This document shows, piece by piece, positions 22,707 to 33,855 of a stretch of DNA of 64,000 nt (positions are counted from its first letter, which is position 1; each line of letters starts with the position of its first letter). The notes beneath the pieces are model-generated. The model did not search any database, had not been told where the DNA came from, and worked only from the letters and a program-made list of their open reading frames with translations. Origin of the DNA: Ophiosphaerella korrae (Eukaryota > Ascomycota > Dothideomycetes > Pleosporales > Phaeosphaeriaceae); the NCBI GenBank assembly GCA_028456385.1, contig JALNQF010000117.1:62001-126000 (forward strand), given 5' to 3'. Made by a program: the position numbers and the translations under genes.

Positions 22707-23732
22707 ATGCTAGGAATTCTCGACAGCTATGTAAGTCAACTAAAACGTAATTTAATCGCGCTCTAAACATATTCTAGCTATCCTATCTCTACTACAAAGC
22801 AAATCCTCCCTACAGCCTCGAGCTATTTAAAGAAAATACAAACAGTAACCTAATTGTCTATTTTAGCGAGATCTATTATTACTTCTAGTATAATAATAGT
22901 ACCCTATATAGTATATATATTAAAACATATTACTAACGTAATCTAAATATATTCTAATATAATTAGGCTAAAGTAAGTACGCGTAGCGTACTTATAAATT
23001 ATCTCTAGGTATAGTATAAGCTAGACTTAGTTAACTCTAATAATAAGGGTAAGCTATCTATAGTGTATAGTTAGAAAGTTAAAAGTAAGTTAAAATATAT
23101 TTTAATTACGTCTATAGTACGTTTTATAATATAGTATATTATATTTATAGATTATAAAACGTTTTATATAAGTTATAAATATATTCTAATAATACTTTTA
23201 GAGTTCTATAATAATATAATAGAGCGCTATAATTATATTATCTACTAAGAGACCTATAACGCGTAAGAGTATAAGTAACTTTACTATATTACTATATAAG
23301 AGCTTAACTTACGTATATAGCTACTCTTTACTACTCTAGAAAGTAGTAAGCCTAAAGTAGGTATATTAAAACGTATTGTAAATACAATATTAATATATTC
23401 TAGCTTAATATAGTTAGTATATTCTATATTCTTAGTATTTAGTATTACTAGGTCTCTTATACTAGCTATCTAGAAGAAAATAAAAATACTAAGAGTAAGA
23501 AATTAAAACGTAATTAAAGTATCTTTCTAATATATTCTAGTATATTTCTTCTCCTCTAGCGCTAATATAGAGGACTTATACGCTAATATTAAGTATTTTA
23601 ACCTTTAGCTAATCTATAGTTAATTTCTAGTAGATAAGTAGAATAAGTTTTAATATAGGTTAAAATATATTTATAAATAGATAATAAGAGATTTTAGTTT
23701 AGTTTATAGTTTTCTTTAATAAAAGATCTACT
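22707..23732 (+). pseudogene. Left-arm gene of the large element (multi-intron, RIP-mutated)
   Basis: ATG 22707 opens an 8-codon exon (MLGILDSY), then a 47 nt intron (22731-22777, GTAAGT...TTCTAG) leads in frame into LSYLYYKANPPYSLELF and about 44 codons with one TAG. Further plus-strand introns with good consensus are 23361-23403 and 23495-23540, and a weaker one is near 22911-22967. All share the same short palindromic core. The protein is not recognised. The gene is interrupted at about 23733 by the nested Fot1-like element. Confidence 0.55.
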
Positions 23733-25600
23733 ATAACGTACTCTATAGGCAAGTTACTTATATAGGTAAGTTACTTACTTTTACTAAGCTTTTACTAAAA
23801 CTACTACGTTATAGCGCAAAATAGCCTACTTTAACCTAGTATACTATAATATAATACAAGATATTATTTAGAGTCTACTTTTACTATATTCTTACACGTT
23901 TATATATTATACTTAGTCTCTTTATACACTATATACTATTATTAAGATAGTTTACTTACTTTAGCGCGTACTTACTTCTTTAACTTCTTCCTATTACTAC
24001 GCGTACTAAAGTCCTTAAGAGTAGCTAAGTATACTTTATCTTTAACTATTAAGGTCTCTTTTACTTAAACCTACTTTCTTTTATACGATTTTTATCGCGT
24101 TATAGCCTTATTTACTACTTAAAGCTTAGCGTTTTCCTTTTATACTAATACTAGCTTATACGCTATTACTACTACGCCTTTAGTAAAGTATTTAAAGTGC
24201 TTAGCTAGACTTGTTAGTAAGCTATCTATATACCTCTAAATCTTTACCTTTACAAGCGTTGATTGTGACCCTAATTATAGGGTATTACTTAGTGTTTACG
24301 ACTACTAGGGCTCGTTGTTAGGTAAGAGTAGTAAAAGAGTACGTAGCTTAACATTAAGAGTTAATATAACCTATTCTAGGTTAAATAGAGCTAATCTAGC
24401 GCCTCGAAACCCTCCTTAGATATTCTTAAGAGTAATTGCTATATTATAGGCGCGCTTAAAGTATAGTAAAAACTCTTGTTTTATAATATAGCTAATTTAG
24501 TAGCGTATAAGCGCTTTAACTTAGTACCTATATACTTTCTTTAAAGGGGTAAAACAGCCTATATTAAGTAGCTATAAGAGGTACGATACGTGCGTAGGTA
24601 TATAAAGAGTAACAATCTTGTTATCTTTATAGTAGTTCTTAAATTTAAGCGAGTTATAGCTCTTATAGCTATTAATAATAAGTAAATATACTATCCTAAT
24701 AGTACGCGTCTTTATATACGTATTAAAGTGCTTTAACTACGTAAGACTAAGCGTATTAGTTATCTAGCTATTTTTAGAGACCTTAATAACCTAGTCTTAG
24801 GGTATTTTACTATCCTTATACTAGTTTAATAGGTAGTAGTGCGCCTTAAAGATAATAAAGAGTAGAATAGCCTACTTAGTTATATTAATACCTATAATAG
24901 CTATTACCTACTCTCTATTACCTAGCTAGATTACTTTTAGCTATAAACGTCTCTCTAAGGCTATAATAACTATATTTGCTATAATCTAGCCTATTATAAA
25001 GCCTATCTCGTTAAAGTTGTATAAGTTATTATCTAAGATACTATACTTAGCTTTAGTATTAGCTACTAGCTTAAACTACTCTTGTATAAGGTTAGGATCC
25101 TTATAGAAGGCTCTCTTATAGTTGTACTTGCGATTAAACCTTATTTTAAGCTTAGGGTAGCGCTTAATAAACGTACTAAGCTAGTTTATACTAACTTAGG
25201 CTAGATTACACTTAGCGCGCAAGGAATTAGCTATATTAGCTACGTCTACAAGCTAGGGGGAGAATCTACGCTTAACAAGGTTAAGGATATACTTAATAAT
25301 TACACCCTCCTTAAGCTTAGTTAGATTACTTAAGTTAGGTATAGTATCTACGCGTAAAGGTCGTCTAGCGCGTTAATTACTTAGCGTCTTATAAGAGACG
25401 TTATAAATAGATATAGCGCGTTATAGTAAGAGATTTACGTCTTATTTAATAGCTTAAAGAGTAAGCTATACTTAACGTTTATTTAAAGGTTCTATATATT
25501 ATTATTGTTACAATATTAGAGGGTAGTAGGTATTTTAGTAAGGGCTTAGTAAAAGTAGGCAACTTACTTGTATAAGTAACTTACCTATAGAGTATATTAT
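23733..25600 (-). mobile_element. Fot1/pogo-like transposon nested in the large element
   Basis: Inverted ends of about 55 bp: TACTCTATAGGCAAGTTACT... at the left (23739 onwards) and the matching sequence inverted at the right, ending near 25597. They differ mainly by transitions. The size (about 1.87 kb) is right for Fot1. The interior encodes a minus-strand pogo-type transposase. The palindromic intron core that recurs through the host element is absent between these ends, supporting a nested insertion. Confidence 0.8.
23960..25515 (-). pseudogene. Fot1/pogo transposase, RIP-inactivated
   Basis: Minus-strand translation, read through many stops, shows an N-terminal helix-turn-helix (AIK.DVNLLL.RAISIYNV-like), then RPLRVDTIPNLSNLTKLKE, then EWFKLVANTKAKY.ILDNNLYNFNEIGF. 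The DDE core follows (GNRE.VIAIIGIN; HFNTYIKTRTIR.VYLLII; YIPTHVSYLL.LLNIGCF). The tail has the SQSTLVK and LAKHFKY segments typical of the family C-terminus. Dozens of TAG/TAA codons replace Q and W. The catalytic-domain order is complete, so the copy was full-length before mutation. Confidence 0.85.
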
Positions 25601-25699
25601 TACTATATATAGTTACTCTATATAAAATTAAAGTACTTTCTACTTATATAAAACCTAATAAAAATATACTTTATATTATTATTCTTACTATAAACTTTA

Positions 25700-28600
25700 T
25701 ATACAAGTAGGAGATTATTTTCTATAAAAAGCTAATAGTATTTATTTATATTAACCTAAAACGTGTTATAAACGTAATATAAAGACGTTTTAATAGAAAC
25801 TTACTTTTCTCTTAACTTACTCTTACTTTAAGTTATTTACCTAGTATATTAGTATAGGAATAAGATTCTTAGGAAGAGACTTATCTACTAGTAATAGAGT
25901 AATCTCTTCTTCTATACAAGACTATATATATAACTACTTCTATTGTTTTAAAAGATATAAAGAAGAAGAAGCTAGATCTAGTAAAAGAGAACGTATTTTA
26001 GACGCGTTTACAACGCGTTCTAGATCTTCTAATTAGCTTCTAAGTTCTTCTTTAGGTTCTCTAGTAGTTTATTAAGTTACTATAAGAGGAATTATTAAGG
26101 AACGTAATTTATATATATCTTAGAACTCTTTTAACTATAGATCTCTAGGTATAACTACTATATAGTAAAAGTAAAGAGTATTAGCCTCTTTAGAAATTAA
26201 ATACTACTTAGTCTTAATAGAATTAATTTTGTACACTAGATAGGCTCGCTAGATATAATAGATTAAAGTACCTTAATTACTAAATTTCTTTTAGTGTAAA
26301 ATTAGAATATATTATAAATATATTTAGATTATATTTAAGTACGTACTCTATATACTTACTTATTATATAGGGTCTACTTTACTCTATAAAATAACTTACT
26401 AGGATATATAGTATAGAAGCTATTAGTATTCTTAATAAATTTAGGTATACCTAGTAGTAAAGAAGCTAGTTTAGTATATCTCTAATAAATTAGCTAAAAT
26501 AAGATTAGAACGCGTTTAAAATATAATCTAGTTATATACTATAAGAAGTAGAGTCTTGTTTTTTATATTATAGATAGAGATAGAGGAGATAGAAGAGAAT
26601 AATATAGAGAAGTAAGGTAAGGAAAAATAGAGATTTTAAGTAAAGAAAATTTTTCTACGCTAGAATATCTTTAGATTGCGTTCTAAGCCTATTTATACTA
26701 CTTAAACCTATTTAGCTACTACTTCTTACTATTTCTTCTCTTTATATTCTTCTATCTCTTTCTAGAGCTTAAATTCTTTCTTCTTAAGTTTAAAGGCTAC
26801 CTATTAGATCTTAAGTAACTTCTATTAGTTTTAAATTACTTAATTTAATATTATAGCCTACTAGGTAAGGCTCTAGACGCTTACCTATAAGCTTATAAGT
26901 CTAGAACACGTTAGAAAGGTATTTAAAACAAGTTCTATATTATACCCTAGAATTAGTAATAATCTTACTAGTAATAATCTTACTAGTAATAATCTTACTA
27001 GTAAAGACCTCGCTACTATAACTAAAGGTAACTAAGTTTAATTACGTAGAGTTCTTTTTCTACGTAGTACTCTTCTTAGAGTAGCCTTTTAACCTCTTAC
27101 TAGTATTTTAATACTTAGTAGATCTTTATTACTATTAGAGATATTAGTTTTAGCTTTAAACTACTTTTAAGTACGTTCTAAATATATTTTAGTAAGAATA
27201 TTAATAATATTATTAGAAAGTACTTACTCTTTTCTCTCTCTTTATTTAACAAGTATTACTATAATATAGATACTAGCTTATAGTAAGATCTATAGGTACT
27301 ATATTTATCTATACTATTAAACTTAAGTATATCTTAGAGATCTATTTATAGGCTACTTTAAACACGTTAAGAGTACGTTCTTAATATAATCTATAGTACT
27401 TACTTTAGTATAGCCTCTAGGAGTAGAGTTTATATTCTTATTTTATAGCTCTTCTATTTAGCTTACTTAGCTACGTTTATATACAACTCTAACCTATTCT
27501 ATATATCTTTATTTATATTACTATAATACCTTACTATCCTAGCTATAATAACTAGGTTTTTCTTATTAATAGCCTAGTTTTAAATAAATTAAGAATCTTT
27601 ATATACTAAAATATAATTAGAACATGTTATAAATACGTTAGAGAGACTTATAAACTAAGAGATCTAATAGTTTAAAGTACTCTTTAGCTCTTTTAGCTTT
27701 TTAGACTTATATTATATAGCCCTAAAGAGAGTCTTTAGTATATAATAAACTAGGTCTATATATAGTATTAATTATTTATATAAAGTAAACTAGATAGAAC
27801 TAAGTATATAAAGCTAGTTACTATCTCTAGTTTTTACTTTATAGATTAATACTCTTTAGATATTACCTAAGGCCTAGAACGCGTTTTAATAGTATTCTAA
27901 ATACGTTTAAGTAAAATATCTTACTTTTTATCTACTTACTATATATATTAATAGTAGTTCTATAGAACCTAGTTCTATAAAGGTAACGCTATTATATAGG
28001 CTTTCTTATATACTTACCTATAAGCTTAAAGAAGCTTGTAAAGCTTAACTTATATATATTGTAATAGGATATATTAGTAATAATCTAGCTAAGCGTAATA
28101 ACTAAAACTAGTTAGGAACGCGTTCTAATTATATTTATACTTAACCCCTACGTTTATTCTATCTTAAATAAAAGGTAGCTATTAAGATCTCTACTTAACT
28201 TCTATAGAGACGCTTATATAATATATCTATCTAGAACGTATTAAGGTTAAGTAGGATCTTTACCTATTTATTAAAGAAATAGATAATAATATTACTTAAT
28301 ACGCTAGATAAGACTTACTAGATATATACTTACTTATTATAAGATTACGTTTAGAACGTATTTTAAACATCTTTATACTATTTCTAGGATCTAATACTAA
28401 GTCCTCTACTTATATACAATACTTTTAACTCTATAATAATAGAGGAATTAACTTAGCTTCTCTCTTTTAATAATAGTTATAATACAATCCTTATTTGTAA
28501 ATATAGTATGTAGCTCCTTAATAGAATAAATACTATAGCTAGAAAGATATACCTTAAGCTAGGGCGAATTAAGAAACTAGGCTAAACACGTTAGAAATAC

Positions 28601-30006
28601 TCTCTAATCCTATTTCTATATAGACTTATATCTTATTAGGCTTAGAGTTAATATAAGTTATAAAACCTCTTCTAAGCCTTTTATATCTTTATCTTCTACT
28701 ATTAAAGGAGGTAGTAGGATATAAGTATATTCTCTAAATACAATTAGAATAAAATAGAGAGATATCTAGATATTATTTAGAATAATAATATAGTAATAGG
28801 CCTTATAGTTATCGTGTACAAGAATTCCTAGACCTTAGGTATAGTTAATATCTTTAAATACATTTAGAAATATATTTATAATAGATTTAAATTTAAATTG
28901 TTAAAACTTACTATACTTATCTACTCTAGCTAACGTAGGCTTAACAACGTAATAGCGCTCTACTTTCTACTCCTTAGTTAGTAATCTATACTTAAATAAA
29001 TACTTAAGGTATTTAAGATCTATATCTAGATTAATACTCTAGGTAAAGTGCCTCTCTATATCTTGTGTCTACTAGGACTAGCTTCTATATCTAATAAAGG
29101 GCTAACACTTTCTAGCTATTAGCTAAATACGTTAGTAATATATTCTTAATATAATCTAGCTTACTACGTACTATACGTGTCTATTCTAAAATAACAGGCC
29201 TATAGTTATTATTAGGTTAAAGGTATATACCTAACTTAAATCGCTTCTATACTCTAATATAGACACTACTATATTAGTAGATATACTAAAACACGTTTAG
29301 AACTAATCTAAAACGCGTTTAAACTTACCTTATAGCCTTCTACTTTATAGTAGTAAGAAGTTTCCTAGAAGCGTGTTAAAGTTTCTTAATCTTCTCCTAA
29401 AGCTTATTATTAACACTACAATATAGATGTATTTGTAAAGCGTCTAAGAGATAAAGGTACCTCTTTATACCTATATAGTTATACCTCTATCTTATTGTAG
29501 GTAGGTTATTAAAAAAAAGTAATATTATTAGACAATTGTTTATTTTAGTAGCCTTTGAATATTAGAACTAGAATATATTTAGATTGTGTTTACAACGTAT
29601 TCTAACGTGCGTTTACCTATATAGCCTTCCTTAAAATCTACTTCTTTGTTAGTAGTTTACTAAAATTAGTTCTTGTAATAGGAATAACGTAGGCGCACCC
29701 TCTATTAACACTTAAAGGATACATAGGCACAGCTAGTACCTATAGTACCTTTACAGTAGAGAGGGGAGGGCCTCTACTGTTACTAACCGTAAATATAGTA
29801 AGAGTTTCCTACACGTTAGTTAGAACGCATTTAGAACGTGTTCTAAACTACTTTACCTAGGTAGGGTTAGTTGTTTCGTCCCTACTACTATTAACAGGGG
29901 CGGCAAATAGGTCCCTAAGCTCAAGCGTGCGATCTTTATTAATAGAATCTTCCTTCTAGATAGCGAAAGGGTTAAACAGGCCAAATATTGTATCTAAGCT
30001 GGCCAT
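25700..30006 (-). pseudogene. Right-arm gene of the large element with about 18 look-alike introns
   Basis: ATG at 30006 opens a 50-codon exon (MASLDTIFGLFNPFAI...). A 48 nt intron follows (29809-29856), then a 64-codon exon, a 49 nt intron (29568-29616), a further exon and a 43 nt intron (29286-29328), then 29123-29164. Similar intervals recur every 150-280 bp down to about 25760. Each has GTAAG/GTAWA at the donor and TTCTAG or TTTTAG at the acceptor, often with a CTAAC branch site. Each also contains a core related to GAACGCGTTCTAAA. Exons contain only scattered TAG/TAA codons. I do not recognise the protein. Being carried by a repeated, RIP-targeted element, it is probably a transposon gene. 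Confidence 0.6.
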
Positions 30007-30364
30007 TGTGTTTAGAACGTGATTTTACGAGAAATAACTATAAGAAAACTCTGCTTAACTATAGGAAAACTCGGCCTAACTATAGGAAAATTCGGCCTAA
30101 CCATGGGCTGAACGTCGGCTGTATTTCGGTGCCTCTTCTTAGTTAGGCCTATGGCATCCTTAGCAAACCCATAGTTAGATGATATGCAGCCTACTTGCAG
30201 CACCCCGCACTTCCTTCTACTATCCTATAACCCGATTCGGTTAAAGCAAGTTTGTAGTACTACTTAAAATATTATATTACAAAATTATTCTTCTTTAAGC
30301 TCTTAAACTAGCTAGCCGTATCTAACATTTAAATATACTAGATATAAGTTACAACATCGCGATT

Positions 30365-30455
30365 GTCGTCAAACTCCCTAGGCTGGTAAATAGGTAGGGG
30401 TTAGGTAAGGGTTAGGTAGGATTATGTTAAACCCCTACCCCTACCTAACCCCAAC
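30365..30455. repeat. G-rich palindrome, second copy
   Basis: Begins CTAGGCTGGTAAATAGGTAG, like the tract at 10430, then GGGGTTAGGTAAGGGTTAGG facing CCCCTACCCCTACCTAACCC. About 90 bp, non-coding, and able to form a hairpin. Confidence 0.55.
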
Positions 30456-30699
30456 CTAGCGCTCCTAGTCTCTACTGCTGCCTCCGCTACACTGCGCTTT
30501 AGTTAACTATGTTTTCTCTTACCTTAAGTTTCTCCTCAGCCCTACTTAGTACGCCTTGCTTATTCACTAATATCCTCGTAGGTTACTACCCTTACTTTCC
30601 TAAGAATCTTAGACTTTATCTCGCAGCAAGTTTTAGCTTTATCGTTAACCTTCAATAGAGGCTAGATTTAGTCCTAATCAAGGGCTTATTATATAAAAG

Positions 30700-31210
30700 A
30701 TATTTCGGCAGTATTAGTAACTTCTTGTACAAGCTTCTAACAACGCTTTGTACTCGTCTTATCCTAAGGGTCCTACTTACTTTAGGTAAGTAGTAATACA
30801 AGAGCCTCCAACGATACTAGAGTCACTAGGGTCTACACAACATCGTATTGTAGATATAGTCTACTGCCTCTACAGCCCATGCAGATAGGTAGTAGGGTAG
30901 GTGCCTTAGCGACTAGTTCTGTAATGTGCCTAAGTACTCTGTCTAGGTTATACGCAGGGGAAACCCAAGAGCAGCTGTACGCAATACATGTTGAACGAAG
31001 GCTTTCTCTTCTAAGGGAGTAAGGTTCTACTAGCTTTATGCCTTGGTTAGTCTAGAGGGTCGTCCCTTATTACAATACTACACAGTAGTACGAGACACAG
31101 GGACGTTAGAGCATTCTGCTAGAGTAGTATAGGTCCTTTACATATGTATAGGAAGGCTCTGCACTAGCGCCTAGCTGGCTGGATCTATAGCTACTTACTA
31201 TAGTAATAAT
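30700..31210 (-). pseudogene. Pogo/Tc5-type transposase N-terminal relic
   Basis: Minus-strand reading gives VPVSRTTV followed by NKGRPSRLTKA and LTPLEEKAFVQHVL, then TAALGFPLRI. This is the CENP-B/Tc5-like HTH block of Fot1/pogo transposases. Stops and frame changes follow and the DDE core was not found. RIP-like mutation is moderate compared with the 22-30 kb block. Confidence 0.6.
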
Positions 31211-32032
31211 AGAGGGGACACATCGCGAACGTCGACAGCAGGTAGCACACTAGGTAACAATAGACTACCTCATAAGTTAAATTTAGAACAAGATAGGTAG
31301 CTACAAGACTTAGATTGAACATAGCACGATTTTTGATACACTATAACATAACAATACCAAGCTCTACTACAATCACCGCCTCTGCACAGAGATACTCTCA
31401 TATTTTCCGGGCGCGGTGCGCTATGCTGCGGGGGTCTCGGAGCAGGGACTCTCTTGATCGAAGCTTCGTTTTGTAGCCTCGAAGCCTCAGGAGATGCTAT
31501 ATATCGTAATTGTGTAGGGGTAAACAGCTGAGACGCGAATGAATGTTAAGAACAGAACCTCCGAAACCAAGCTTGAGAGTACTGTAATTTTATACTTTGA
31601 GTGTGACGATAGGTACAGGGCTAACTAACTAATCGATCCCAGTGTCTATACTCCCATACAATAGTGTTGGCACGTTCTAGGTGCTGAAGGGGATATTGTT
31701 CCGGCACGGCGATTGTTCCGGCATGGCGGTTGTGCCGTTATGGGTGGATGAACGTTAGCTGATTTGAATAAATTAGACGTAAGGTATGATGAGCTGAAGT
31801 ATCGTGTCTGAAAGCAGTTGCAGCAGAGCCAGTATTCGTAGGCACCGTTAGCTTATGCCTTAGAAAGCTGCGGCAGCTATCTCATAGCGAATGCTACCGT
31901 GTCACTATTATCAGGTCACAATTCCGCACGTCGATGTTACCTTCGGAGACAATTTTGTAATCAAGCACACGCTAACGGATTAGAAGTATATGGAATAGAT
32001 TCTGTGATAAGCAGCTTTAACATATAGTACGA
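31211..32032. other. Non-coding, partly RIP-mutated
   Basis: A+T-rich to about 31340, then ordinary composition. A TTGTTCCGGCACGGCGATTGTTCCGGCATGGCGG direct repeat pair (about 17 bp unit) lies near 31697-31730. No gene recognised. Confidence 0.4.
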
Positions 32033-32911
32033 CTACAGAAGAGGCTTTGAGAGAACTAGGATATTAGGATACAGAATACAAACGATCGAAAGAAATAGCC
32101 GCAGGAATATTATGGAATCAACACTTTGGTTGGAGAATTCCAGCCATCGCAGCGCTGTAGCTTCGAAAACTGCTTCTCTTAGTCTCCCTATCTGTAATTC
32201 TAATCTGAGTATGTCGACCAAACGCTGTTATTTCTCCGAAAGTGGAGCAATAAAGATTGCATCCGTAACGCCCCTCCTATCACCCCACTTTCCGAAGTCG
32301 AAAGGATCGGATAAAGAGGCTTCGCTATTTGCTCCTATACGGGAGCAAGAGATAGAATCCGATTGTGCCCTCCATATAAATCGTTGTATCCATCCTCTCT
32401 GTTGCTGGAATTCTCTAAAGTATCCATCAATGTCTATAAAACCTTCGTTGTATACGACCAAGCCCTCTGTCTTTGTTAGAATTGGAAGATAGTCTTCGAT
32501 CCAAGGAAGAGTTGTTGGAGGTGCCTGCTTCTCATATTTTCCCTCTCGGAACATAAAGTAGTGTACAGAGGAGATATCGGTACAAAGCCGTCGCGAGAAA
32601 TCCGAACTATGTATATCTTTATTGTCCTCGGAATAATTTTTGGGTCCCAAGGGCATATCAATGGGCTTGAACCAGATGTTCTAACAATACGGACATTTAT
32701 TCGACTCGTGTAAGAGTCGATACAGACAGTCCTTCCCAAAGACATGCTTGCGTGAAGCGACTATGATTTGATAGGGCGAATGATTATATTCACTGACAGA
32801 ATACGGTGGCTGCGTGGAACTAGCTGAGCGCAAAGAGACGCGATATTTTCGAGTAGTACGTACTGACCGTGGCTGGGTAAACATATGCACATTAACTTCG
32901 CAGAGCTCCAA
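32033..32911 (-). pseudogene. RING-finger-like protein, two nonsense codons
   Basis: One frame runs 32911 to 32033, interrupted by TAG just after KCPYC (about 32680) and TAA after APLSEK (about 32228). The N-terminal part contains RKHVFGKDCLYRLL and HESNKCPYC, matching the second half of a RING/zinc-binding finger (H..GxxCL...CPxC). The first zinc ligands would be upstream, where only LCEV is seen. The rest (about 150 residues, WIEDYLPIL, then GWIQRFIWRAQ) has no known domain. If once functional it was probably an E3-type ubiquitin ligase. Confidence 0.5.
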
Positions 32912-33855
32912 GCCGGCGAACCCCCTTAACTGGTGAGAATGGTACGTTTTCGGTCCACCATGAATATGATGACAAGCTCTATCTCAACCCGAACTGCCGT
33001 TTCAGTCCTGTCAGTTTGACGATGTTTTCCTTCCCATGCCTGCTGGTCCGCAGTTCACTGCTGGCGCCGGCTCATATGTATCGCGAACAGACGACCCCGA
33101 TAGCAAGGATTGTATACTGCGCACAAGAGATTAAATATAGATATAGATATTTAGGAGATACATACTTCCTTTTCGTTTACGGGGGTTAATAGGGGCGTTT
33201 GGGGGACGACATGGAAGGCTTCATGCGAGGATAGTGTAAAAAGATAGGAGCTAGATATCCTATGCAAACCAACCAGCAGTGGTGGTCAGGCCCAGGACAC
33301 GTGGCTCAAGAGTTGAACAGAATGGGATTACGATCCAATGCCCTACCAGAGGGTGGACGGGCACGGCTAGATGTCATGGCTACAGTTTGTTTCAGGTCGG
33401 TTGGGTATAGGCCAATCTAGGCCAGTCGGGTGGGGGGCAAAGGAAACCGCAGCTTTTTAGGGATTCTTCTTGACTCCATATTACGTGTCCGGCGACCCGT
33501 GGTGAACGCTCAAGATTCAAGTGGCTCCGTAACGAGCTAGCCTTGATCATTTTGGCCCATGCATCGCCTAGTCATTGCGGAGGCTTTCCATTATCTAGCA
33601 GGGGACACGCTAAAGCACAAAATATCACAAATGGTTTGATATCCCAGCGCCGTGATCGGAAGTGATCTTGTACCTCGAGCATGGGTATAGCTACGTCTTC
33701 AATTCATGCTCTGCCAGGCTAGACTATTCCCAGTCGAGCCGTACGGATTAAAGGTGTGTGGAAACGACCAACAGATGGTCGAATTGGAGGTGATGATGCT
33801 CACAAGTGCAACAAACCAAGCCTGAACCGCGCTCGTGTATACCTTGACACTAATA
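32912..33855. other. Intergenic
   Basis: No coding region recognised. The sequence contains a short (TAGATA) run near 33136-33150 and G-rich stretches around 33180-33200 and 33430. It ends at the TA target of the Tc1/mariner copy. Confidence 0.4.

Larger units (their letters stand above)
22482..30202. mobile_element. Large RIP-destroyed DNA element with inverted ends
   Basis: A 7.7 kb block saturated with TA dinucleotides. No open frame longer than about 60 codons occurs between 22.67 and 30.01 kb. About 50 bp at its left edge (22482-22533, containing CATCTAACCATGGGTTAGCC) reappears inverted at 30151-30202 (CATCTAACTATGGGTTTGCT on the minus strand), mostly with transition differences. Both arms read inwards into multi-intron genes, and a Fot1-like element is nested at 23.7-25.6 kb. 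Without the insert it is about 5.85 kb. Inverted rather than direct ends argue against an LTR retrotransposon. The superfamily could not be assigned. Confidence 0.65.

Noticed and set aside
25700..30006. Intron-like intervals as chance GT...AG in A+T-rich DNA
   Set aside because: Not dismissed outright. Exon phase is kept across the first introns, branch sites are present and all carry a common core, so chance alone is unlikely. Kept as a finding with a stated test.
22482..30202. LTR retrotransposon or Starship-type element
   Set aside because: The matching ends are inverted, no reverse transcriptase, integrase or tyrosine recombinase was seen, and the block is too short for a Starship.
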